Notes: generated by a model from the sequence alone, not told the origin. A DNA stretch of 64,000 nt from Streptomyces scabiei 87.22 (GCF_000091305.1 NC_013929.1:4836001-4900000), one strand, 5' to 3'; shown: positions 34,985 through 44,848, counted from the stretch's first letter. Numbers and translations: made by a program.

Positions 34985-36049
34985 TCAGCACAGGCCCGCA
35001 GGCTTGGACGCCCGGCAGGTGTTGCCCGTGAAGGTGTTGCCCTTGCCGGCGGTGTCCGTGTTGACGATGTCCGCCGGGGCGTTGCCCTCCAGCACGTTGT
35101 CGGTGATCCGGTTCCGCTCGCTGGTGGTGCCCACGAAGCTCTTCCAGACGACGATGCCGCCCGACAGCGGGGAGGCACCGACGTTCTCCGTGATCCGGTT
35201 GCGGGTCACCAGGGTGTCCTCGGCGCCGGTCAGCACGATGCCGGTGCCCTGCAGCGCGTCCAGCCGCGCGGTCTTCGGGCAGGACTTGTTGTTCCGCTCG
35301 ATGAGGTTGTCGCGCACGGTGAGCGCGCCGGCCCGCGGCATGTTCTCGTCACCCACGACGAAGACGCCCACGCAGTTGCCGGTGAGGTGGTTGTCCGCGA
35401 CGGTGAGGTTGCGCAGGCGCCGGACGGTGAGTCCGATCCGGTTGCCCTCCAGGCGGTTGTGGGCGACGACGGCGCCGCCGCTGTCCGTGGCGCCCTGCTC
35501 GGCCTTGACGGTGTTCGCGAGGAACAGTCCCGCGTCGCCGTTGTCCCGCGCGGTGTTCTTGCGGAACACCCCGCGCACCGAACGCTCCTGGGCGATGCCC
35601 CACACGCCGTTCTTCTCGGCGGTCACGTGCCGTACGGTCAGCCGGTCGGTGTCCTGGGCGAACACCCCGGAACCGGTGAAGCCGGCCACGGTGAGCCCGG
35701 CGACGGTCACGTCCTCGACCTTGCGGTCCTTGGTCCCGGCCACGCAGATGCCGTTGCCGTCGGCGCAGCTCTCGGCGGCCTTGGTCGTGGCCGGCACGAC
35801 GACGGTGCCGCGGCCCATGCCGCGCAGTGTGAGCCCGTCCGTCGTGATCCTGACGCTCTCTCGATACGTGCCGGAGGCCACGAGGACGGTGTCGCCCGCC
35901 GCCGCGGCGTCGACCGTCTGCTGGATCGACTCCCCAGGGAAGACCACATGGGTCCGGTGATGGTCGGCGACGGCCGACGGGGCGGCCCCGAGCCCCACCC
36001 CGATGACCGCCGCGATACTCGCCACAAAGGCAATATGCCATTTCGTCAT
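34985..36049 (-). CDS. secreted right-handed beta-helix protein
   Basis: The 354-residue product has a signal peptide (HIAFVASIAAVIGVGLGAAP, cut near ADHH) and then parallel beta-helix coils of the PbH1 type, with repeated N-x-I/L-x-x-N turns such as RNRITENV and RDNLIERNN. The first coil GESIQQTVDAAAAGDTVLVASGTY is the NosD-like carbohydrate-binding start. Three cysteines lie in the mature C-terminal region. The family includes polysaccharide lyases and phage-like binding proteins, but no catalytic set is recognised. It follows the methyltransferase on the same strand with a 43-base gap. Confidence 0.83.
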   Translation of the reverse strand: MTKWHIAFVASIAAVIGVGLGAAPSAVADHHRTHVVFPGESIQQTVDAAAAGDTVLVASGTYRESVRITTDGLTLRGMGRGTVVVPATTKAAESCADGNGICVAGTKDRKVEDVTVAGLTVAGFTGSGVFAQDTDRLTVRHVTAEKNGVWGIAQERSVRGVFRKNTARDNGDAGLFLANTVKAEQGATDSGGAVVAHNRLEGNRIGLTVRRLRNLTVADNHLTGNCVGVFVVGDENMPRAGALTVRDNLIERNNKSCPKTARLDALQGTGIVLTGAEDTLVTRNRITENVGASPLSGGIVVWKSFVGTTSERNRITDNVLEGNAPADIVNTDTAGKGNTFTGNTCRASKPAGLC

Positions 36050-36145
36050 ATTCCGCAAGATATGACCAGGTTCGCCCCAACCCCCCCGATAACCCATCCG
36101 ACGGCGTGTCCCGCCCGCCCCCCGGACCGCAACCCGGTCGGCCCC

Positions 36146-37216
36146 TCAGGACCCGGTCCCCGAGTCGGTGCCGAGGCGGCGGCGGTCCTCCTCGTCCCAC
36201 GCGCGGGTGTCACGCGGCTGGACGTACGGCTCCTCGTGCGGGGGATGGCCGCCCTCGACGGCACGCCGACGGGCCAGCTCCGCGTCGAACTCCAGGCCCA
36301 GCAGGATCGCCAGGTTCGTGATCCACAGCCAGACCAGGAAGATGATCACACCCGCGACGGCGCCGTACGTCTTGTTGTACGAGCCGAAGTTCGCCACGTA
36401 GAACGCGAACCCGGCCGACGCGGCCATCCAGATCAGCAGGGCGAGCAGACTGCCCGGGGTGATCCAGCGGAAGCCGCGGACCTTCGCGTTGGGGGTGGCC
36501 CAGTAGAGGACCGCGATCATCATCGTGACCAGGAGGATCAGCACCGGCCACTTCGCGATCGACCACACGGTGAGCGCCGTGTCGCCGACCCCGAGCGCCG
36601 TGCCCACCTCGCGCGCGAGGCCGCCGGTGAACACCACGATCAGCGCGCTGATCACGGCCATGACCATCAGCACCATCGTCAGGCCGACCCGGACGGGCAG
36701 CACCTTCCACACCGGACGCCCCTCGGGGATGTCGTACACCGCGTTCGCGCTCCTGATGAACGCCGCGACATAGCCGGAGGCCGACCACACCGCGAGCACG
36801 AGGCCCACGATCGCCATGACCGAGCCGAGCCCGGCGTTGTTCTGCATCTGCTGGACGGCGTTGGTCAGGACGTCCCGGGCCGCGCCCGGCGCCAGCTTCT
36901 GGATGTTGTCCAGCACCTCCCGCGTCGCCGACTCCCCGACGATCCCCAGCAGGGACACCAGGGCCAGCAGCGCCGGGAACAGGGCCAGGATGCCGTAGTA
37001 GGTCAGGGCCGCCGCCCGGTCGGTCAGCTCGTCCTTCTTGAACTCCTTCAGGGTGCCCTTCAGCACCGACCGCCAGGAGCGCCCGGACAGCTGCGTGGGG
37101 CTGTCCGGCGCCCGCTGTTCCACCCGCTCGTCCGGCCCGACGTCCCGTTCGGCGTCCCGTTCGGCGCCCTGGTCGACGTCGGGCCGCTTGTCATGTCGTT
37201 TCAGCGTCCGCATCAT
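36146..37216 (-). CDS. YihY/BrkB family inner membrane protein
   Basis: The 356-residue protein has a charged N-terminus, then the family signature DELTDRAAALTYYGILALFPALLALVSLLG near 65-95 and six membrane helices. The C-terminal WITNLAILLGLEFDAELARRR is also typical. The family was once called ribonuclease BN by mistake and is now thought to be a membrane transporter or envelope protein. It ends with a charged tail. It lies alone between the beta-helix and serine hydrolase genes. Confidence 0.92.
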   Translation of the reverse strand: MMRTLKRHDKRPDVDQGAERDAERDVGPDERVEQRAPDSPTQLSGRSWRSVLKGTLKEFKKDELTDRAAALTYYGILALFPALLALVSLLGIVGESATREVLDNIQKLAPGAARDVLTNAVQQMQNNAGLGSVMAIVGLVLAVWSASGYVAAFIRSANAVYDIPEGRPVWKVLPVRVGLTMVLMVMAVISALIVVFTGGLAREVGTALGVGDTALTVWSIAKWPVLILLVTMMIAVLYWATPNAKVRGFRWITPGSLLALLIWMAASAGFAFYVANFGSYNKTYGAVAGVIIFLVWLWITNLAILLGLEFDAELARRRAVEGGHPPHEEPYVQPRDTRAWDEEDRRRLGTDSGTGS

Positions 37217-37270
37217 GGCGGCCGGGTATCCGACCCGTTCCGGCCTATGCGTGCATATGCCACAAATAGG

Positions 37271-38503
37271 TCAGCGCGGAGGTGCGGGACGGTCGTAGAC
37301 GTTGTCCGGGGTGACGATCTCGGTGATCGCGCGGGCGAGCAGCGAGGACGGCTCCTGTCCTTCGTGGGTGATGTCGGTGTTGAGCAGCACGACCAGGGTG
37401 GCCTTCCGCGAGGGGAGGTGGACGGTGACGCTCTGGTAGCCCGGGATGGAGCCGTTGTGCCCGATCCAGCCGCCGGACTCGAAGATGCCGAGGCCGTAGC
37501 TCGTGCCGGGGAAACCGGTCGGCAGCATCGTCAGCCGCTCGCGCTGGGTCTGCGGGCTCAGCAGGGTCCCGGTGGCGACGATCCTGGCCCAGCGGCGCAG
37601 ATCGTGCAGGTCGGAGATCATCGCCCCGGCCGCCCAGGCCCAGCTGGGGTTCCAGTCCGTGGCGTCCTCGACCTCACCGCTCAGCGTCTGGTTCGTGTAG
37701 CCGTGCGCGTGCGGCTCGGGGAACTCGCGCCCCTCGGGGAACAGCGTGTGCCGCAGCCGGGCCGGGCCGAGCACCCGCTCGCGGATGAACTCGGCGAGGG
37801 GCCGCCCACCGACCTTCTCGATCACCAGACCGAGCAGGACGAGGTTGGTGTTGGAGTACTGGAACTGCGCACCCGGCTCGAAGGTGTTCCGGTGCCGGAA
37901 GCCGTACGCGAGCAGCTCGCGCGGGGTGAAGTAACGGGCCGGGTCGCTCAGCAGGGCGCGCACGAAGTCCGAGTCGGCGCTGTACGGGAACAGGCCGCTG
38001 CGCATCTCCGCGAGATGGCGCAGGGTGATCCGGTCCCCGTTCGGCACCCCACGCACATAGCGGGAGATGGGGGTGTCGAGCCGGAGCCGGCGGTCGTCGA
38101 CGAGTTCGAGCAGGGCGGTGACGGTGAAGGTCTTGGTCTCGCTGCCGATCCGCATGTACTGGTCGGTGGTCATCGGCCGGCCGGTGGCGGTGTCGGCGAC
38201 GCCGGTCGCGCGGACGTAGCACCCCCGCCCGGGCATCCACAGTCCGACGGCGACGCCGGGGATGGCGGCCTCGCGGCGGACCTTCGCGACGGCCTTGTCC
38301 AGCCGGGCGGTCAGCTCCCGGCCGAGACCGCCCGGCCGGCACTCGTCCTTCTCGTGACGGTCGACGGTGCCGTGGCGGTCGACCGTGGCATGGCGGCCGG
38401 CCGCGGCGTGGACGGTCACGGCGGGTGCCACCGCCACAGGGATCAGTACGGACACCACCAGCGCGGCGGCGGCCGGCAGACGGCGGGAGGGGGTACGTCG
38501 CAT
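37271..38503 (-). CDS. secreted serine hydrolase, beta-lactamase/D-Ala-D-Ala carboxypeptidase fold
   Basis: This 410-residue protein has a signal peptide ending near AAAG and a short His/Asp/Arg-rich linker with repeated TVDRH units. The class C beta-lactamase-like domain has the SxxK motif in GSETKTF (nucleophile serine), the YxN motif in QYSNTN and HNG near the C-terminus. All three catalytic motifs are seen. Relatives include the Streptomyces R61 D-Ala-D-Ala carboxypeptidase and esterases. The substrate cannot be decided from sequence. Confidence 0.92.
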   Translation of the reverse strand: MRRTPSRRLPAAAALVVSVLIPVAVAPAVTVHAAAGRHATVDRHGTVDRHEKDECRPGGLGRELTARLDKAVAKVRREAAIPGVAVGLWMPGRGCYVRATGVADTATGRPMTTDQYMRIGSETKTFTVTALLELVDDRRLRLDTPISRYVRGVPNGDRITLRHLAEMRSGLFPYSADSDFVRALLSDPARYFTPRELLAYGFRHRNTFEPGAQFQYSNTNLVLLGLVIEKVGGRPLAEFIRERVLGPARLRHTLFPEGREFPEPHAHGYTNQTLSGEVEDATDWNPSWAWAAGAMISDLHDLRRWARIVATGTLLSPQTQRERLTMLPTGFPGTSYGLGIFESGGWIGHNGSIPGYQSVTVHLPSRKATLVVLLNTDITHEGQEPSSLLARAITEIVTPDNVYDRPAPPR

Positions 38504-38765
38504 GGAGGGGCGCCTCTTCCGGAGCGGGGAACAGAGGCGCCCACGTCACCATCCGGGCCCCGGGCCGAGAGCCCCCTCCCGGACGCGTCGAGTCGAGTCC
38601 ACTCGTTCGGAGCCACGCGCGTTCGCAGCATTTCAACGGCCATCGATCACGATTCGAAACTCGCGAAAACCCCCGGCGATCGCTATTCTCCCGAATGCCC
38701 AAAATCAGGTATCGACTCCTCTCGTACCGGTCGGAAAAGCGGATCCCGAATGGACTGGATACAAA

Positions 38766-39455
38766 ATGAGAACCGATTACGACGCGGTGGATCATCACTT
38801 CGACGGGCCCCAGCCGTTCGAGACGCAGCCCATCTGGCTCCCCGGCCCGAGAGCCGCTTCGGGTGTGTGGGACCCGAACGAAGACCTGATCCACATGCCG
38901 TACATGGCGCACACCATGGATGTCCCGGTCCCCCCGCTGCCGGACCTGCGCGACCGCCCGCGCCGCCCGGTCAGCCGGCGGCGGCCACGCCCGGGGACCC
39001 ACTTCCTTTCGAAAAACCCTAGGATCGTCCCTGTCTTTTTCTTAATTACGACAATCGCCGTCTGCGCACTGACAATGCTTTATTGGTCCGTCTCTTATTC
39101 GTACGGTCAGCTTCGCGGCATCGCGCTGCTGGTCGTGGCCGAGCATCTGGCGCGCTGGTGGCCCCTGACCGTCTACGGGCCGTGGCTGCTCGCGGGCCTG
39201 TCCATCCTGCGGGCCTCCGTCCAGCAGCGGACCGCGCGGAAGTCCTGGGCGGTGATGCTGCTGTGCTCCGCCACGGCGGTGGCCCTGTGCATCGGCCAGT
39301 CGACGAGTTCGGTGCTGGCCATGGTGATCGTCGGGATCCCGCCGATCACCGCCCTCGTCTGCTTCCGTGAACTGGTCGGCCAGTTCTCCGCGGGGCAGGG
39401 CCCCCGGCACGCCGCCGACCCCCTGAACGGCCCCAAGCAGCAGAACAGGCCGTAG
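38766..39455 (+). CDS. DUF2637-like membrane protein with a TTA codon
   Basis: The 229-residue product has a 90-residue cytoplasmic N-terminus rich in Pro/Arg/Asp and four hydrophobic helices, starting VFFLITTIAVCALTMLYW. The helix pattern resembles DUF2637 (Spd-like) proteins, which are common in Streptomyces. Codon 93 is TTA (39042-39044), which in this genus requires the bldA tRNA, so its translation should be developmentally controlled. The region around it is noticeably poorer in GC than its neighbours. The ATG at 38766 lacks a strong ribosome site. Confidence 0.72.
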   Translation: MRTDYDAVDHHFDGPQPFETQPIWLPGPRAASGVWDPNEDLIHMPYMAHTMDVPVPPLPDLRDRPRRPVSRRRPRPGTHFLSKNPRIVPVFFLITTIAVCALTMLYWSVSYSYGQLRGIALLVVAEHLARWWPLTVYGPWLLAGLSILRASVQQRTARKSWAVMLLCSATAVALCIGQSTSSVLAMVIVGIPPITALVCFRELVGQFSAGQGPRHAADPLNGPKQQNRP

Positions 39456-39485
39456 GCCGCACGGACGGCCTGGGTCGTCCGAGGG

Positions 39486-42005
39486 TCAGTCGAGGGCCTG
39501 CTCCGTCCAGATCGTCTTGCCCGTGGAGGTGGGGCGGGTGCCCCAGCGCCGGGTCAGCTGGGCGACCAGGAGCAGGCCCCGACCCCCTTCGTCGTAGGTG
39601 CGGGCGCGGCGCATGTGGGGTGCCGTACTGCTGGCGTCGGAGACCTCGCAGATGAGACTCCGGTCGTGGATCAGGCGCAGCCGCACGGGCGGTTCGGCGT
39701 GCCGGATGGCGTTGGTGACCAGTTCGCTGACAACCAGCTCCGTGACGAAGGCCGCGTCGTTCAGTCCCCAGCTCTCCAGCCGGCCCAGGGCGTTCTTGCG
39801 TGCCTCCGCGACGGCGGACGGATCCGGGGACACCTCCCAGGTGGCGACCCGTGCGGGGTCGAGTGCGCGGGGCCGGGCGAGGAGGAGGGCCACGTCGTCG
39901 GTGGGCCGCCGCGGCAGTACGGCGCCGAGGACCCGGTCGCACAGCGCGTCCAGCGAGGCGCCGGGGGCGTCGAGCGCCTGCCGCAGCCGGGCGATGCCGT
40001 CGTCGACGTCGGTGCCGGCGCCGTTGATCCCGCCACCGCTGCCTCCGCCGTCCACGCCGCCACCGTCACCGCCACCCCGGGACGCGATCAGGCCGTCGGT
40101 GTAGAGGGCGAGCAGGCCGCCCTCCGGCAGCTCGGTCTCCCGTGACTCGAAGGGCAGTCCGCCCAGGCCCAGCGGGGGCCCCGCCGGCAGGTCGAGCAGT
40201 CCGGCGGTGCCGTCCGGGCCCACCACCACCGGCAGCGGATGCCCCGCCCGGGCGAGCGTGCACCGGCGCGAGACGGGGTCGTACACGGCGTACAGGCAGG
40301 TCGCCCCGACGACACCCGCGGTCGTGTCGCCCACCGCCGCCCCGCCCTCCGCAGCCCGCTCCGCACCGGCCTCCGCCTCGGTGGCCAGCCGGGCCACGAG
40401 GTCGTCGAGATGGGTGAGCAGTTCGTCGGGGGGCAGGTCGATGTCGGCGAGCGTGCGGACGGCGGTCCGCAGCCGGCCCATGGTCGCGGAGGCGTGGATG
40501 CCGTGGCCCACGACGTCACCGACGACCAGCGCCACCCTGGCCCCGGAGAGCGGGATGACGTCGAACCAGTCACCGCCGACCCCGGCGCGGGCACCGGCCG
40601 GGAGGTAGCGGGAGGCGACCTCGACCGCGTCCTGCTCGGGCAGGCTCTGCGGCAGCAGGCTGCGCTGCAGCGTGACGGCCGTGCCGCGCTCGCGGGTGTA
40701 GCGCAGCGCGTTGTCGATGCTGACCCCCGCGCGCGCCGCCAGTTCCTCGGCCAGGACGAGGTCGTCGTCCTGGAAGGAGTCGGGGTGCCGGTGACGGGCG
40801 AAGACGACGACGCCCAGGGTGGTCCCGCGGGCCGACAGCGGCACGGTCATCGCCGAGTGGAACCCGAAGTCGCGGATGCGGGCGGTCCGCAGCGGGTCGC
40901 GCGCCACCCAGTCGGCGATGGCGGGCTCGGTCACCCGGTACAGCACGGCCTGCCCGGAGCGCAGACTCTCCACCGGCGGCGAGCCGTCCGGATACTCGTC
41001 CACCTCGCCCGGCGCGACGACCGCCTCCGGGCTGCCGGGCAGCACGGACTGGTGGGCGACGCGCCGCAGGCCGAGGGCACGGCCCGCCCCCGGCACCCGC
41101 TCGGGCGGTTCGTGCCGCTCGTCGAGGGAGGCCAGCAGATCGACGCTGACGAAGTCGGCGAGGTCCGGGACCGCGACGTCCGCCAGCTCCTGCGCCGTCC
41201 GCGTCACGTCCAGGGTGCTGCCGATGCGCCGGCCGGCCTCCGCGATCAGCTGGAGGCGGGTGCGGGCCCAGTACTGCTCCGTCGTGTCGTGCCCGGTGGC
41301 GGCCACGCCGAGAACCCGGCCGTCGTCGTCCTCCAGCCGGTAGCAGTGGACCGACCACGCGTGCTCACGGGTCTCGTCGGGGGCGCGTGCGTGGTTCTCC
41401 ACGTACTGCGGCTCGCCGGTCTCCAGCGCCCGCCGCATCAGCCGCTCGACCTCGCCGGCGGCGGGGTCGTCCACCGCCTCCGTCATCCGCAGCCCGCGCA
41501 GGGCGTCGTCGTCCAGCCCCAGGGCGGCGCCCGAGGCCCGGTTGGACCGGCGGAAGCGCAGTTCCGTGTCGTGCACCGAGGTCGAGCAGCACGGGGAGTC
41601 GAGGAAGCCGCGGAGCGCGAGAGCGTCGTCGCCGGGGCGGGGCCGGGTGCCGGTGAGGGCGCAGACGAGGGACCAGTCGCGGGTCCCGCAGTACGACGTG
41701 CGGTGGTGCGCCAGGACCCTGACCTCCACGCGCCGCCCGTCCCGGTGCCGCAGGACGAGCGTGCCGTGCCACCGCGACAACTCGGAGAAGCGCGGCAGGG
41801 CGCCCGGCGCGGGCGCCTCGGCGAGCAGGACGAGTGCCGGCCGGTTCAGGATCTGCGTCGGCGTGTAGCCGAGCAGCCGTTCGGCGCCCGCGCTCCAGCC
41901 GGTCACCGTGCCGTGTTCGTCGACGGTGGCCCGCGCGGTGGGCGTCTCCCCGACCGTGTCCGGGCCCGGGTCCGCCCCCGGTCCGCCGACGGCATGCCGC
42001 TCCAT
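39486..42005 (-). CDS. PAS-GAF-PP2C(SpoIIE)-HATPase regulatory phosphatase
   Basis: The 839-residue cytoplasmic protein joins five modules: two PAS-like domains (about 25-125 and 130-245, with WSAGAERLLGYTP in the first), a GAF domain (about 255-425), a SpoIIE/PP2C phosphatase (about 440-680) with GGDWFDVIPL, VGDVVGHG and YTDGL metal-binding aspartates, and an RsbW-type HATPase domain (about 705-835) with VSELVTNAIRHA. Such proteins both dephosphorylate anti-anti-sigma factors and phosphorylate them, tuning stress or sporulation sigma factors. A Gly-rich loop (GGGDGGGVDGGGSGGG) interrupts the phosphatase domain before its last strands. Confidence 0.92.
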   Translation of the reverse strand: MERHAVGGPGADPGPDTVGETPTARATVDEHGTVTGWSAGAERLLGYTPTQILNRPALVLLAEAPAPGALPRFSELSRWHGTLVLRHRDGRRVEVRVLAHHRTSYCGTRDWSLVCALTGTRPRPGDDALALRGFLDSPCCSTSVHDTELRFRRSNRASGAALGLDDDALRGLRMTEAVDDPAAGEVERLMRRALETGEPQYVENHARAPDETREHAWSVHCYRLEDDDGRVLGVAATGHDTTEQYWARTRLQLIAEAGRRIGSTLDVTRTAQELADVAVPDLADFVSVDLLASLDERHEPPERVPGAGRALGLRRVAHQSVLPGSPEAVVAPGEVDEYPDGSPPVESLRSGQAVLYRVTEPAIADWVARDPLRTARIRDFGFHSAMTVPLSARGTTLGVVVFARHRHPDSFQDDDLVLAEELAARAGVSIDNALRYTRERGTAVTLQRSLLPQSLPEQDAVEVASRYLPAGARAGVGGDWFDVIPLSGARVALVVGDVVGHGIHASATMGRLRTAVRTLADIDLPPDELLTHLDDLVARLATEAEAGAERAAEGGAAVGDTTAGVVGATCLYAVYDPVSRRCTLARAGHPLPVVVGPDGTAGLLDLPAGPPLGLGGLPFESRETELPEGGLLALYTDGLIASRGGGDGGGVDGGGSGGGINGAGTDVDDGIARLRQALDAPGASLDALCDRVLGAVLPRRPTDDVALLLARPRALDPARVATWEVSPDPSAVAEARKNALGRLESWGLNDAAFVTELVVSELVTNAIRHAEPPVRLRLIHDRSLICEVSDASSTAPHMRRARTYDEGGRGLLLVAQLTRRWGTRPTSTGKTIWTEQALD

Positions 42006-42290
42006 GACCGCTCATCTCACTCTCGCCCGAGACCACCCCGCGCCGAGGCTCGCGTCGCTACCTTTGATATGTCCGATTGCTACCTTTTCACTCTCATTCG
42101 AGACCGCAAACCGGGCACCGGCGGGCCGGGGGCCGCCCGGGACGAGAGCGCACACGGAACGTCGTAAGTACCCGAACAATCTGTGGCCCTACACGTGTCA
42201 CTCCCTTGCCAGGCAGGCCCGTTGGGGCAAACATGGGGCAGCTCGTTTGAGCCGAAACCACATCCCTCCCTTTCGCCCGACAGGTAGAAC

Positions 42291-43748
42291 ATGTCTACAA
42301 GTGCGTCCAGAATGCGGCACGCGGCCGGCGACGGTTACGCGTCCACCGGCTCCCTCAAACAGAACGCGCTCGGCGTCCTGGGCATCCTCTTCTTCGTCCT
42401 CTCCGCGCAGGCGCCGCTGACCGGGGTGGCCGGAGCGGCACCGGTGGCGATAGCCATCGGCAACGGCCCCGGCGTCCCCGCGATGTACGTCGTGGCCGGT
42501 GTGGTCGTCCTGCTCTTCTCCGTCGGGTACGTCGCGATGGGCCGCCATGTGGTGGACGCGGGCGCCTTCTACTCCTACGTCGGCAAGGGACTCGGCGGTA
42601 CGGCCGCCGCGGGCAGCGCGGGTGTGGCCCTGCTCGCCTACCACGCCATCCAGGCGGCGGTGTACGGCCTGTTCGGCTCGGTGATGAACGGGCTGGCCCT
42701 GCAGTACCTGGACACGGACGTGCCGTGGTGGCTGTTCGCGCTCGGCACGATGGCGATCGTGCAGGGGCTCGGCGCGACCGGCGTCGACGTGGGCGCCAAG
42801 GTCCTCGCGGTGTTCGTGCTGGCCGAGATCAGTCTGCTGCTGGTCTTCGGCGTGGTGATGCTCCTCAAGGGCGGCGGCCCCGAAGGACTGGCCCCGGGCT
42901 CCTCCTTCTCCCTGTCGGCGGCGCTGGAGGGCGCGCCCGGTGTGGCGCTGATGTTCGCGGTGGCGTCGATGTTCGGCTTCGAGGCGACCGCGATCTACGG
43001 CGAGGAGGCGCGCGAGCCGCACAGGACGGTCCCCCGGGCCACCTATCTCGCCGTCGTCCTCGTCACCGCGTTCTTCGCGTTCACGTCCTGGATGCTGATC
43101 TCGGCGCACGGCCCGGACTCCAGCGCGGCCGCCGCGGGCAAGGCCCTGGAGTCCGGGGACGGGGCGGCCTTCGTCGCCGCGCCGGTCGCCTCGGAGCTGG
43201 GCGCGTGGGCGGGGGACGCGCTGCCGATCCTGCTGGCCACCTCGCTCTTCGCCAGCATCCTGGCCTTCCACAACTCGGCCAACCGCTATCTGTTCTCCCT
43301 GGGCCGGGAGGGCCTGCTGCCGCGCGCGCTGAGCACGCTCAACGGCCGCCAGTCGCCGTGGCTCGCGGGTGTCGTGCAGACCGGGGTGGCCGCGCTGCTG
43401 GTCTTCCCCTTCGCCCTCGCGGGCAAGGACCCCGTGATCACCCTCTTCTCCTGGCTCAGCGGTCTCGCCGTGCTGGCGATCATGCTGCTGTACTTGCTGA
43501 CCTCCGTGTCGGTCATCGTGTACTTCCGCCACGAGCAGTCCGGTGACACCCGGCTGTGGAACACGCTGATCGCCCCGGCCCTGGGCGCCGGTGGCATCGC
43601 CGGTGCGATCTGGCTGATCGTCGCCAACTTCCCCACCCTCATCGGCGGCGACACCACCACCGCCGTCTGGCTCGGCCTGGCCGTGCCGGGGGCGCTGCTG
43701 GCCGGGATGGCGATGCCGCTGCTCGCGGGGGCGCCGAACAGGCGGTAG
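42291..43748 (+). CDS. APC-family amino acid permease
   Basis: The 485-residue integral membrane protein has about twelve helices. The first shows the GVLGILFFVLSAQAPLTGVAG motif of APC transporters, and FGFEATAIYGEEAREPHRTVPRATY is the conserved segment of helix 6 and the following loop. It probably imports an amino acid or related amine by proton coupling. The product ends in a short basic tail. The gene is divergent from the regulatory phosphatase (285 bases between). Confidence 0.92.
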   Translation: MSTSASRMRHAAGDGYASTGSLKQNALGVLGILFFVLSAQAPLTGVAGAAPVAIAIGNGPGVPAMYVVAGVVVLLFSVGYVAMGRHVVDAGAFYSYVGKGLGGTAAAGSAGVALLAYHAIQAAVYGLFGSVMNGLALQYLDTDVPWWLFALGTMAIVQGLGATGVDVGAKVLAVFVLAEISLLLVFGVVMLLKGGGPEGLAPGSSFSLSAALEGAPGVALMFAVASMFGFEATAIYGEEAREPHRTVPRATYLAVVLVTAFFAFTSWMLISAHGPDSSAAAAGKALESGDGAAFVAAPVASELGAWAGDALPILLATSLFASILAFHNSANRYLFSLGREGLLPRALSTLNGRQSPWLAGVVQTGVAALLVFPFALAGKDPVITLFSWLSGLAVLAIMLLYLLTSVSVIVYFRHEQSGDTRLWNTLIAPALGAGGIAGAIWLIVANFPTLIGGDTTTAVWLGLAVPGALLAGMAMPLLAGAPNRR

Positions 43749-43810
43749 CCCTCTGGGGGTGCCTTCGGGTGCGGTGCGTTGTCGGGTGCGGGCGCGTGGG
43801 GGCTGGTCTT

Positions 43811-43843
43811 TTCAGGGGCGCGGGGAACTGCGCGAGAAGCCCC
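43811..43843 (+). repeat. dispersed Streptomyces intergenic repeat, copy 1
   Basis: The core gggcgcggggaactgcgcga is found here between convergent genes and again at 54367-54399. The outer ggggc pairs with gcccc, and inner gcgc elements can pair, so RNA would form a hairpin. I recognise this as a very common intergenic element of Streptomyces, probably terminator-like. Confidence 0.8.
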
Positions 43844-43900
43844 ACCGGGCCCGCACCCGACAGCGCACCCGCACCCACCCGCACCCACCCGCCGCGAACG

Positions 43901-44848
43901 TCAGCTCATCGCGCGCTGCTGCCACGCGCCGAACGTCGCCACGGGGTCGTCACTCTCCAGCGCCCACGGATACGCCGTCGCCAGCCCCCCGATCGCCCGG
44001 AAGACCTCCCCCGCCTCCCCGGCCCGCTTCGCCTGCACCAGCGCGTACGCAAGCAGGTTGAGATCGGCGACGGCCGCCGCGTGCGTCAGATACCCGGGGC
44101 GGGGCCAGTCGGCCAGCGCCCGGCCCAGGGCCGCCACCGCGTTGGGCCGGCTCCACAGATGCACGGCGGTGAGCGCTTCGAGACCGCCCTGGTCGAGGGT
44201 GCCCTGGTAGAGGTCGATGAGGGCCGCTATCTCCAGGCCCGCCGTCGGCGCCGTGGGCGCCGCGCCCGCGCGCACCCGGTCCAGGAAGTCGACGGTCTGC
44301 GCGTGCGAACCGCACTCCCACGGCGACAGATAGCCCAGCATCTGGAAGTGGGCCTCGCGGTTCCAGGGATCGCGCCGGACGATCTCGTCCCAGAGCGGGA
44401 ACACCTCCGCGGCCGGCCGCCGCCACAGCCGCAGCAGTCCGAGCCGCACCACCCACGGGGTGGGGTCCTCGGGCCGCAGCGCGACGGCGCGTTCGCAGGC
44501 GTCGAGCGCCTCCCGGGTCTCCCCCGGCACCGGCTGCTCCTCGTACCGCGCCCGCAGCAGGACGCCCCAGGCGAACAGCAGTTGCGCGTCCGGGTCCTGC
44601 GGCTGTTCCTCGGCCCAGGAGCGCTGCAGGGGCGGTGACGCCGACTCCGCGAGGACGCTCAGCCGGTGGGCCCGGCGGTCCCAGTCCCGCCCGCTGTCGC
44701 GCAGCAACTGCTCGATCATGGCCACCGCGAGACTGCGGCCGCCCGAACTCCCCCTCTCGACCAGGCGCTTGCGTACCTTCCCGAGGTCGGAGTCGTCGAG
44801 TTCGGGTGCGAGTCTGGTCGTGCTTCGCCGGCGACCGAGGAGAGCCAT
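43901..44848 (-). CDS. conserved tetratricopeptide-like protein of unknown function
   Basis: The 315-residue cytoplasmic protein starts MALLGRRRS and contains helical pairs such as WDRRAHRLSVLAESA, DAQLLFAWGVLLRARYEE and ALDACERAVALRPEDPTPWVVRLGLLRL, which is a TPR-like unit. It has no signal or membrane segment. The family is widespread among Streptomyces as a hypothetical protein. The ATG at 44848 follows CGAGGAGAG. Function cannot be given. Confidence 0.82.
   Translation of the reverse strand: MALLGRRRSTTRLAPELDDSDLGKVRKRLVERGSSGGRSLAVAMIEQLLRDSGRDWDRRAHRLSVLAESASPPLQRSWAEEQPQDPDAQLLFAWGVLLRARYEEQPVPGETREALDACERAVALRPEDPTPWVVRLGLLRLWRRPAAEVFPLWDEIVRRDPWNREAHFQMLGYLSPWECGSHAQTVDFLDRVRAGAAPTAPTAGLEIAALIDLYQGTLDQGGLEALTAVHLWSRPNAVAALGRALADWPRPGYLTHAAAVADLNLLAYALVQAKRAGEAGEVFRAIGGLATAYPWALESDDPVATFGAWQQRAMS

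Noticed and set aside
35387..39022. A 1211-codon open frame on the plus strand
   Set aside because: It runs opposite three well-supported minus-strand genes, has a composition rich in Arg/Gly/Asp/Val typical of antisense frames in high-GC DNA, and matches no family.
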